Below are positions 1 through 6,019 of a stretch of DNA of 6,019 nucleotides, one piece after another (positions within the stretch are counted from its first letter, which is position 1; each line of letters opens with the position of its first letter). Under the pieces are notes generated by a model, which saw nothing but the letters and a program-made list of their open reading frames with translations, made no database searches and was not told the DNA's origin. This stretch comes from Gammaproteobacteria bacterium (GTDB taxonomy: Bacteria; Pseudomonadota; Gammaproteobacteria; J113): assembly GCA_003694425.1 (NCBI GenBank), contig RFJX01000082.1, forward strand, positions 1-6,019, read 5' to 3'. The position numbers and the translations under genes were made by a program.

Positions 1-417
1 ATGACCACCGGAAACCAGCAGGGCGACGAAGGGGAAGGGGGGCGGGTCCGGCTCGAGCAGTGGCGCCAGCAGATGCCCCTCCAGGTGATGCACCCCCAGG
101 CATGGAAGCCCGAGTCCCCAGGCCAGGCTGCGGGCGAAGGCCGCCCCGGTCAGGAGCGCGCCCATCAGCCCGGGACCGCGGGTGTAGGCCACCCCATCCA
201 GTGCCTTCTGCCCGCAGCCCGCCTCCTCCAGCACCTTTCTGAGGAGCGGAACCAGCCGGCGGATATGGTCCCGCGAGGCCAGCTCCGGTACCACGCCTCC
301 ATAGCGGGCGTGTTCGGCCGCCTGTGAGTGCAGGGCGTGGCCCAGGAGCCCCCTGCCGGTCTCGAACAGCGCCACCCCGGTTTCGTCGCAGGAGGTCTCG
401 ATTCCAAGTACTTTCAT
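1..417 (-). CDS. tsaD: TsaD, tRNA threonylcarbamoyltransferase subunit (5' part; 3' end beyond left edge)
   Basis: TsaD (formerly Gcp/YgjD) is the catalytic subunit that, with TsaB and TsaE, moves the threonylcarbamoyl group from threonylcarbamoyl-AMP onto A37 of ANN-decoding tRNAs, giving t6A in the cytoplasm. Visible on the minus strand: the start [17 protein letters not shown] (ASKHA-fold nucleotide-binding start), [13 protein letters not shown] at about residues 39-51, [15 protein letters not shown] at about 77-91, and [10 protein letters not shown] from 110, whose H111 and H115 correspond to the metal-binding HxxxH. The fragment ends in LLVSGGH, residue 139 of roughly 340 expected, so the C-terminal part is outside. 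The ATG at 417 matches the family start exactly. No clear Shine-Dalgarno sequence precedes it. The gene is divergent from rpsU, the usual arrangement in Gammaproteobacteria. Family assignment is secure; completeness downstream cannot be judged. Confidence 0.97.
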   Translation of the reverse strand, partial: MKVLGIETSCDETGVALFETGRGLLGHALHSQAAEHARYGGVVPELASRDHIRRLVPLLRKVLEEAGCGQKALDGVAYTRGPGLMGALLTGAAFARSLAWGLGLPCLGVHHLEGHLLAPLLEPDPPPFPFVALLVSGGH

Positions 418-425
418 CAAAGGTT

Positions 426-453
426 TTGAAAAATCCCGGCCGGTGGGTAAAAT
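426..453 (+). promoter_or_regulatory. sigma-70 promoter for the rpsU operon
   Basis: TTGAAA at 426-431 (5 of 6 matches to TTGACA) and TAAAAT at 448-453 (5 of 6 to TATAAT) are separated by 16 bases, one below the optimum. Transcription would start near 460, giving a leader of about 84 bases ahead of rpsU. It sits in the only AT-rich patch of the divergent tsaD-rpsU gap and is the best sigma-70 match I found in the window. It would drive rpsU and probably read through into yqeY and dnaG. Confidence 0.65.
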
Positions 454-457
454 AACA
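449..457 (-). promoter_or_regulatory. possible extended -10 promoter for tsaD
   Basis: On the minus strand the bases read TGTTATTTT, that is TGn followed by TATTTT (4 of 6 matches to TATAAT). The start point would fall near 442, leaving a leader of about 25 bases before the tsaD ATG. No recognisable -35 lies 16-18 bases upstream, so activity would depend on the extended -10. The hexamer occupies almost the same base pairs as the rpsU -10 on the other strand. Inference from motif and position only. Confidence 0.35.
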
Positions 458-464
458 CGCTTTT

Positions 465-500
465 CCGCCAGCCCTGCTGTGCGTAACGCAGGCTGCGCGG
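465..500 (+). other. 12-bp hairpin in the rpsU leader
   Basis: Bases 465-473 (CCGCCAGCC) pair with 491-500, with C496 bulged. Bases TGC 475-477 pair with GCA 488-490, with C474 bulged and a 10-base loop. An alternative top pairs 480-483 with 487-490. It begins only about five bases after the predicted rpsU transcription start, so the transcript would open with a stable stem. No T-run follows, so it does not look like a terminator. A 5' stabilising stem, a ribosomal-protein leader or a DNA operator are all possible. Confidence 0.5.
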
Positions 501-526
501 CCGGAAGGTCGACCACACCCTTAGAT

Positions 527-530
527 GAGG
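527..530 (+). promoter_or_regulatory. displaced Shine-Dalgarno sequence of rpsU
   Basis: GAGG, within GATGAGGATC, is the only purine-rich Shine-Dalgarno-like run before rpsU. It stands 13 bases from the ATG, longer than the usual 5-9. The start itself is fixed by protein conservation ([21 protein letters not shown]), so the odd spacing is not a start-site error. Confidence 0.45.
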
Positions 531-543
531 ATCTGACAGACTT

Positions 544-759
544 ATGCCGAGTGTAAAGGTACGAGAGAACGAACCCTTCGACGTCGCCCTGCGGCGTTTC
601 AAGCGCACCTGCGAGAAGGCGGGCATCCTCGCCGAGGTGCACAAGCGCGAGTACTACGAGAAGCCCACCCAGGAGCGCAAGCGCAAGCGGGCCGCGGCCG
701 TCAAGCGCTGGCAGAAGAAGCTGTCCCGGACCCAGGCCCGCTTCACCCGCCTCTACTGA
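544..759 (+). CDS. rpsU: 30S ribosomal protein S21
   Basis: S21 is a small basic protein of the 30S platform, near the 3' end of 16S rRNA and the anti-Shine-Dalgarno region, needed for efficient initiation on natural mRNAs. The 71-residue product has the same length as the E. coli protein. It starts with [20 protein letters not shown], continues through [22 protein letters not shown], and ends in a very basic tail closing with the conserved TRLY. The ATG at 544 is the family start. It is the first gene of the plus-strand operon, 9 bases before yqeY, and follows a good sigma-70 promoter and a hairpin leader. Nothing is truncated or unusual in the protein. Confidence 0.98.
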   Translation: MPSVKVRENEPFDVALRRFKRTCEKAGILAEVHKREYYEKPTQERKRKRAAAVKRWQKKLSRTQARFTRLY

Positions 760-768
760 TCGAGCCCC

Positions 769-1221
769 ATGGCTTCGGCCCTGCTGGAGCGCATCCAGGA
801 AGACGTCAAGGCCGCCATGCGGGCCAGGGATCGTGATCGCCTGGGCGTGTTGCGGCAGATCACCGCCGCCATCAAGCAGCGGGAGGTGGATGAGCGCAGG
901 CAGCTCGACGATTCCGATGTGATCGCCACCCTGGAGCGGATGCGCAAGCAGCGCAGGGAATCCATCGCCCAGTTCGAACAGGCCGGTCGCGAGGACCTGG
1001 CACGGAAGGAACGCGAGGAGATAGGGATCATCGAGTCCTATCTTCCCGAACCGCTGGGCGAGGAGGAGATCGCCGACCTCGTCGAGCAGGCGATCGAGGA
1101 GACCGGTGCCGCCTCCGTGCGTGAAATGGGCAAGGTCATGGGCCTGCTCAAGCTGCGCCTCCAGGGCCGCGCCGACATGGGACAGGTCTCCACCCTGGTC
1201 AGACAGAGGCTCTCTGGCTGA
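769..1221 (+). CDS. yqeY: GatB/YqeY domain-containing protein
   Basis: A 150-residue YqeY-family protein. The family resembles the C-terminal tRNA-contacting part of GatB, the Asp/Glu-tRNA amidotransferase B subunit, but stands alone without the catalytic subunits; its exact role is not established, and a tRNA- or translation-linked function is only inferred. Seen here: an N-terminal helical half starting [17 protein letters not shown] (from about residue 4) with [14 protein letters not shown], the conserved stretch [28 protein letters not shown] at about 66-93, and a C-terminal small helical domain with [21 protein letters not shown] at about 119-139. Usual family length is close to 150, so it is complete. 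The ATG at 769 follows rpsU by nine bases with only a weak GAG, suggesting coupled translation. The rpsU-yqeY-dnaG order is shared with pseudomonads; E. coli lacks yqeY at this place. Confidence 0.95.
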   Translation: MASALLERIQEDVKAAMRARDRDRLGVLRQITAAIKQREVDERRQLDDSDVIATLERMRKQRRESIAQFEQAGREDLARKEREEIGIIESYLPEPLGEEEIADLVEQAIEETGAASVREMGKVMGLLKLRLQGRADMGQVSTLVRQRLSG

Positions 1222-1234
1222 CCAACCTCGACCG

Positions 1235-1260
1235 GCAGCATCGGCACCCCTCGGGGCTGC
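1235..1260 (+). other. possible hairpin in the yqeY-dnaG gap
   Basis: GCAGC at 1235-1239 can pair with GCTGC at 1256-1260, and CCC 1247-1249 with GGG 1253-1255, leaving a seven-base bulge. It is followed by TATATTA rather than a T-run, so it is not a convincing rho-independent terminator. E. coli has an attenuating terminator between rpsU and dnaG, which makes the position suggestive. The stem overlaps the possible dnaG promoter. Confidence 0.25.
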
Positions 1261-1266
1261 TATATT
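1258..1266 (+). promoter_or_regulatory. possible extended -10 promoter for dnaG
   Basis: TGCTATATT reads as TGn plus TATATT (5 of 6 to TATAAT). There is no good -35 at the right distance. The start would lie near A1273, only four bases before the ATG of the short frame at 1277 and about 51 bases before dnaG. It would allow dnaG and downstream genes to be transcribed independently of rpsU. Confidence 0.35.
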
Positions 1267-1276
1267 ACCGTTAGCC

Positions 1277-1324
1277 ATGCTGTCCACTCCCCACTCCTCC
1301 CGCCTCACCCTCCCGCGTCCCTGA
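1277..1324 (+). CDS. possible 15-codon leader frame overlapping the dnaG start
   Basis: An ATG at 1277 opens a frame encoding [15 protein letters not shown] and stopping with TGA at 1322-1324. The stop overlaps the dnaG ATG as TGATG, the classic geometry for translational coupling. The frame has no Shine-Dalgarno sequence, but if the extended -10 at 1258-1266 is used, its ATG would lie about four bases from the mRNA 5' end and could be read as a leaderless message. The same frame is open upstream across the end of yqeY, so openness by itself is weak evidence. The composition is pyrimidine-rich and the peptide matches nothing I recognise. It may be chance. Confidence 0.25.
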   Translation: MLSTPHSSRLTLPRP

Positions 1325-3042
1325 TGGCCGGCCGCATACCACGCGAGTTCATCGACGAGCTCCTCACCCGGGTCGATATCGTGGACGTGATCGACGCCCA
1401 TGTCCCGCTCAGGAAAGCGGGAAAGGACTTCGTCGCCTGCTGCCCCTTTCACACGGAAAAGACCCCCTCCTTTTCAGTCAGCCGCAACAAGCAGTTTTAC
1501 TACTGCTTCGGGTGTGGCGCCTCGGGTTCGGCCATCGGTTTCCTGATGGACTATCTCCATCTGGGTTTCGTGGAGGCAGTCCGGGACCTGGCGGCCCGGG
1601 TGGGGCTGGAGGTGCCGGAGGAGGCGGGCATGGATGCCACGCCCCGGCGCGATCTGGAACCGATCTACGAGGCGCTGGAGCAGGCCTGTGGCTGGTATCG
1701 CCGCCAGCTCAGGGAGCATCCTTCAGCCGGCCGGGCAATCGACTACCTGAAGGGGAGGGGACTGAGCGGTGAGGTTGCGGCCCGCTTCGAGCTGGGCTAT
1801 GCCCCCCCGGGCTGGGACAACCTGTCCAGGGCATTGCCAGGGATCGGTGCCGCGGTGCTGGAGCGTGCCGGGCTCCTGATCAGGCGAGAGGAGGGAGGCC
1901 ACTACGACCGCTTCCGCGACCGGGTGATCTTCCCCATCCGGGACCGGCGGGGGCGCTGCATCGGTTTCGGGGGCAGGGTGATCGGGACCGGGGAGCCCAA
2001 ATACCTCAATTCGCCGGAGACGCCGGTCTTCCACAAGGGGCGGGAGCTCTACGGGATGCATCTGCTGGGACGCGCCGCCGGCAACGAGGTGCTGGTGGTC
2101 GAGGGCTACATGGATGTGGTCGCGCTGGCCCAGTTCGGCGTGGACCACGCGGTGGCGACCCTGGGTACCGCCACCACGCGTGAACACCTGGAGCGGCTGT
2201 TCCGGGTCACCCACCATCTGGTGTTCTGCTTCGATGGTGACCAGGCTGGCCGGCGGGCCGCCTGGCGGGCCCTCGAGCAGGCACTCGAGCTGCTCCACGA
2301 AGGACGTACGGTGGATTTCCTCTTCATGCCCGAAGGGGAGGACCCCGACTCCCTGGTCCGGCGCGAGGGGGCGGAGGCCTTCGCGGACCACGCACGCCGG
2401 GTGCCGTTGTCCGGTTTCCTTTTCGACCATCTTCAGCAGGGGGTCGATCTGGGCGCTCTGGATGGCCGGGCGCGACTGGTGGATCTCGCCATGCCGCTCC
2501 TGCGCAAGGTGCCGGAAGGTGCCTTCCGGCGCCTGCTGCTCCAGCGTCTGTCCGAACTCTCCCGCCTGCAGCCCGATGAACTGCGCGTACTCCTTGATGG
2601 TGATAGTAAACGCTCACATCCTTCTGTGCGCCCGGCACGTATGGAACGACATCGTCCCTCGCTGGTCCGGGAGCTGATCCTCGCCCTGCTCCACCGCCCG
2701 GAACTGGGAAAACTGGTCGATGGCGATGCGCTGGGCAAGGGCGACCTGCCCGGACTTGCCCTGCTGGCCGAGATCGCCGCCTACGGCCGGGAGCACCCAC
2801 AGGCTACCACCGGCCAGGTCCTGGAGCATTGGCGCGACCGCCCGGAGGGGGAGCACCTGCGCAGACTCCTGGCCAGGGAACAGCTCGTGGAACCGGACGA
2901 CCTGGAACGCCACTTTCGCGACGGGCTGCAGCGCCTCGAGGCCAGACTGCGAAGCTCGCGCCTGCAGGCACTGCTGCACAAGAGGGATCTCGACGCGGCG
3001 GAGCAGGAGGAGCTCCGGGGATTGCTCGGACACAGCGGCTGA
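1324..3042 (+). CDS. dnaG: DNA primase DnaG
   Basis: DnaG makes the short RNA primers for leading- and lagging-strand synthesis and works with the DnaB helicase at the fork. The 572-residue product (E. coli 581) is complete. The N-terminal zinc-binding domain begins [14 protein letters not shown] and has the ligands C40, H43, C61 and C64 ([13 protein letters not shown] and YCFGCGASG). The polymerase core contains [22 protein letters not shown] at about 200-221 and [20 protein letters not shown] at 225-244. The Toprim fold follows, with VVEGYMD (E260), DGDQAGR (D304, D306) and EGEDPDSL (D340, D342), the expected metal-binding acids. A short polar linker at about 425-440 leads to the helical DnaB-binding C-terminal domain. 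The start is fixed by the family's MAGRIP. No Shine-Dalgarno sequence is visible; the preceding 45 bases are almost all pyrimidine-rich, and the ATG overlaps the stop of a 15-codon frame. Weak initiation fits the low primase copy number known in E. coli. Confidence 0.98.
   Translation: MAGRIPREFIDELLTRVDIVDVIDAHVPLRKAGKDFVACCPFHTEKTPSFSVSRNKQFYYCFGCGASGSAIGFLMDYLHLGFVEAVRDLAARVGLEVPEEAGMDATPRRDLEPIYEALEQACGWYRRQLREHPSAGRAIDYLKGRGLSGEVAARFELGYAPPGWDNLSRALPGIGAAVLERAGLLIRREEGGHYDRFRDRVIFPIRDRRGRCIGFGGRVIGTGEPKYLNSPETPVFHKGRELYGMHLLGRAAGNEVLVVEGYMDVVALAQFGVDHAVATLGTATTREHLERLFRVTHHLVFCFDGDQAGRRAAWRALEQALELLHEGRTVDFLFMPEGEDPDSLVRREGAEAFADHARRVPLSGFLFDHLQQGVDLGALDGRARLVDLAMPLLRKVPEGAFRRLLLQRLSELSRLQPDELRVLLDGDSKRSHPSVRPARMERHRPSLVRELILALLHRPELGKLVDGDALGKGDLPGLALLAEIAAYGREHPQATTGQVLEHWRDRPEGEHLRRLLAREQLVEPDDLERHFRDGLQRLEARLRSSRLQALLHKRDLDAAEQEELRGLLGHSG
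2593..2620 (+). promoter_or_regulatory. possible sigma-32-like promoter inside dnaG
   Basis: CTTGAT at 2593-2598, then 14 bases, then CTCACATC at 2613-2620 loosely resembles the sigma-32 pattern CTTGAA-N(11-16)-CCCCATnT. It lies in a locally AT-richer patch with less typical codons that encodes the DnaG linker, where sequence constraint on the protein is low. In E. coli a heat-shock promoter for rpoD lies inside dnaG, so the position is meaningful. The -10 match is imperfect. Confidence 0.25.
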
Positions 3043-3044
3043 GG

Positions 3045-3061
3045 CCGGCCCGCATGGCCGG
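3045..3061 (+). repeat. inverted repeat just after the dnaG stop
   Basis: CCGGCC at 3045-3050 and GGCCGG at 3056-3061 form a perfect 6-bp stem around a five-base loop (cgcat), starting three bases after the dnaG stop. No T-run follows, so it is not a typical terminator. It could slow transcription, protect the upstream mRNA 3' end, or be a DNA site. Confidence 0.5.
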
Positions 3062-3062
3062 G

Positions 3063-3076
3063 CGTGGCATGCCACG
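3063..3076 (+). repeat. 14-bp perfect palindrome upstream of metR
   Basis: CGTGGCATGCCACG is fully self-complementary and ends 25 bases before the metR ATG. As RNA it could form a 5-bp stem with a CATG loop, next to the other inverted repeat. As DNA its perfect two-fold symmetry suits a dimeric regulator. It does not resemble the MetR site TGAA-N5-TTCA. Function unknown. Confidence 0.5.
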
Positions 3077-3089
3077 GGATCACTGTGAC

Positions 3090-3093
3090 GGAG
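3090..3093 (+). promoter_or_regulatory. Shine-Dalgarno sequence of metR
   Basis: GGAG stands eight bases before the ATG at 3102 and decides this start over the in-frame ATG at 3069, which has no such sequence and would add 11 residues not present in the family. Confidence 0.75.
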
Positions 3094-3101
3094 AACAAGT
3101 C

Positions 3102-3992
3102 ATGTTTCTGGAACTTCGCCATCTCCGCAGTCTGCTCTATATCGACGAGCACGGATCGCTGGCACGTGCCGCGGACCATCTGCATCTGACCCAGTCGGCC
3201 ATTTCCCATCAGATCAAGGCGATGGAGCGCTATTTCGGCGTTCCGCTGTTCCAGCGCCAGCACAAGCCGCTGCAGTTCACCCCCGCCGGCAGGCGGCTGG
3301 TCGCCCTGGCGCGGGAACTCCTCCCCGCGGTGGAAGCGGCCGAGCGGGACCTCAGACAGCTGGCAGGGGGGCGTGCCGGCAGGCTCAACATCACCATCGA
3401 GTGCCACGCCTGTTTCGAGTGGCTGCTGCCGGTCCTGGCAGCGTTTCGCGAGCACTGGCCGGAGGTGGACGTGGATATCCGTCTGGGGGCCAGTTTCGAG
3501 CCCATTCCGGCACTGATCGGGGGTGAGATCGACCTCGTGATCACCTCGGACCCGGTGGATACCCCTCAGGTCGCCTATGAGCCGCTGTTCGGCTACCAGG
3601 GTCTGCTGGTAGTCGCGCCGGATCACCCTCTGGCGGACAAGGGCTGGATCGAGCCGGCCGACCTCGCCGGTGAGACCCTCATCACCTATCCGGTGGAAAG
3701 GGAGAGGCTGGATGTCTTCCGGCTCTTTCTTGCCCCGGCCGGAGTGGAACCTGCGGGCGTCAGGCAGGTCGAATTGACTGCGCTCATCCTGCAGCTCGTC
3801 GCCAGCAGGCGCGGAGTATCGGTCCTGCCCGACTGGGTCCTGAGGGAATCCTCCGATCAGGGAGGGCTCATCACCCGCCCACTCGGCCGGCAGGGACTGC
3901 ACGGGACCCTCTATGCGGCATTGCGCAGCGGGGACCGGGAGACCGCCTACATGCAGGAATTCATCGCCCTGGCGCGGCGTCACGGTGGTTGA
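3102..3992 (+). CDS. metR: LysR-type regulator MetR (methionine biosynthesis)
   Basis: MetR is a homocysteine-responsive LysR-family activator of metE, metH and related genes in enteric bacteria, acting as a DNA-bound oligomer. The 296-residue product (E. coli 317) begins MFLELRHLRSLLYIDEHGSL, with the winged helix-turn-helix at about residues 18-52 (AARAADHL-type helix, LTQSAISHQIKAME recognition helix, FGVPLFQR wing). The effector domain carries MetR hallmarks: ITIECHACFEWLLPVL from about 97, GGEIDLVITSD, VVAPDHPLADK, LITYPVERERLDVFRLFL, and the VLPDWVL and LYAALRSGD stretches near the end. These line up with E. coli MetR throughout, which separates it from CysB, CbbR or generic LysR proteins. 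The start is supported by GGAG at 3090. It lies 59 bases after dnaG and 180 before rpoD in the same direction; no metE or metH is in view. By eye I see no TGAA-N5-TTCA site just upstream. Family assignment is strong; the targets in this organism are inferred. Confidence 0.92.
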   Translation: MFLELRHLRSLLYIDEHGSLARAADHLHLTQSAISHQIKAMERYFGVPLFQRQHKPLQFTPAGRRLVALARELLPAVEAAERDLRQLAGGRAGRLNITIECHACFEWLLPVLAAFREHWPEVDVDIRLGASFEPIPALIGGEIDLVITSDPVDTPQVAYEPLFGYQGLLVVAPDHPLADKGWIEPADLAGETLITYPVERERLDVFRLFLAPAGVEPAGVRQVELTALILQLVASRRGVSVLPDWVLRESSDQGGLITRPLGRQGLHGTLYAALRSGDRETAYMQEFIALARRHGG

Positions 3993-4172
3993 TCTGGATT
4001 GAAGATGGCCAGATCGGTTAATATGGGGAGTTCTTTCGGCCCCCCCGGTGGCGAGCCGCCGTTCTACCGTCTAGACTTCATCGAGAACGATGCGGCGGTC
4101 CTGCGGCGCAGAGGGCACCTGAGCGCTGGCACGATTCTCAAGACATTTGAACTCATGGTTGAACAGGCATCA
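3993..4172 (+). other. metR-rpoD interval: leader or promoter region, or N-terminal extension of rpoD
   Basis: This 180-base stretch has no conserved gene. It stays open in the rpoD frame from a TTG at 3999, with ATGs at 4005, 4023 and 4155. The part from about 4047 to 4140 has third positions rich in G/C like the neighbouring genes, so it may be coding or a former coding stretch; 4141-4172 is AT-richer. Also seen: a 6-bp stem 4046-4051/4056-4061 (CGGTGG/CCGCCG with one G-U pair, CGAG loop) without a T-run, the palindrome GTCTAGAC at 4069-4076, and a direct repeat TTGAAC at 4147 and 4159. A weak promoter-like pair (TTGAAG 3999, TATGGG 4022, 17 apart) is not convincing. Confidence 0.4.
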
Positions 4173-6002
<1,830 letters not shown>

Positions 6003-6019
6003 ACGGCCGTCATGTGAGC

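Noticed and set aside
477..491. LexA-box-like CTG...CAG in the rpsU leader, as E. coli has an SOS box before rpsU
   Set aside because: The spacing is 9 bases instead of 10, and the inner TGT/ACA matches fail. The symmetry is explained by the leader hairpin.
525..536. Three-codon frame ATG AGG ATC TGA before rpsU
   Set aside because: Too short to judge. Its bases are the GATGAGGATC Shine-Dalgarno region, and it has no ribosome binding site of its own.
1723..2430. Open frame of 235 codons on the minus strand inside dnaG
   Set aside because: Antisense to the conserved primase core and Toprim region, with no family resemblance; a GC-rich shadow.
2829..3101. N-terminal extension of metR back into dnaG
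   Set aside because: The added residues are out-of-frame dnaG sequence. The conserved LysR start and GGAG at 3090 fix the start at 3102.
2781..3983. Long open frame on the minus strand across the end of dnaG and metR
   Set aside because: It is antisense to two clearly conserved genes, has no recognisable domain, and is typical of shadow frames in GC-rich coding DNA.
3999..4027. Sigma-70 promoter TTGAAG-N17-TATGGG before rpoD
   Set aside because: Only 4 of 6 and 3 of 6 matches. The nearby TAATAT fits -10 better but is 14 bases from the -35.
4147..4164. Direct repeat TTGAAC before rpoD as a MetR or other regulator site
   Set aside because: MetR sites are inverted (TGAA-N5-TTCA), and this is a short direct repeat easily produced by chance.
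6003..6019. Terminator or next gene after rpoD
   Set aside because: Only 17 bases remain, with no hairpin or T-run. Nothing can be concluded.

Overview
The window holds a gammaproteobacterial macromolecular-synthesis locus. The gene order is tsaD (minus strand, cut by the left edge), then rpsU, yqeY, dnaG, a LysR-type gene and rpoD, all on the plus strand. The DNA is clearly GC-rich with G/C-dominated third codon positions. DnaG, sigma-70, S21, TsaD and MetR all align by eye best with gammaproteobacterial proteins. The rpsU-yqeY-dnaG-rpoD order with divergent tsaD is known from pseudomonads and other non-enteric Gammaproteobacteria. A purple-sulfur or Ectothiorhodospira-like lineage is a guess, not shown by the sequence.

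Layout: 1-417 is the first 139 codons of tsaD. Bases 418-543 form a compact divergent control region: a good sigma-70 promoter for rpsU, a possible tsaD promoter on the other strand using the same -10 bases, and a 12-bp hairpin in the rpsU leader. rpsU (S21) and yqeY follow with a 9-base gap. Bases 1222-1323 have no conserved gene but carry a possible extended -10 promoter and a 15-codon reading frame whose stop overlaps the dnaG start. dnaG is complete. After 59 bases containing two inverted repeats comes a complete LysR-family gene that reads as MetR, the homocysteine-responsive activator of methionine synthesis. After a further 180 bases comes rpoD, complete, ending 17 bases before the window edge.

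The genes feed three steps of macromolecule synthesis: translation initiation (S21), replication priming (DnaG) and transcription initiation (sigma-70). TsaD adds tRNA t6A modification. The unusual element is metR between dnaG and rpoD; in enteric bacteria metR normally lies divergent from metE. The rest is a conserved housekeeping region, and no new multi-gene system is evident. The points worth a second look are regulatory: the metR insertion, the dnaG start without a Shine-Dalgarno sequence coupled to a short upstream frame, the shared bidirectional -10, a heat-shock-like promoter inside dnaG, and the open, coding-looking stretch just ahead of rpoD.
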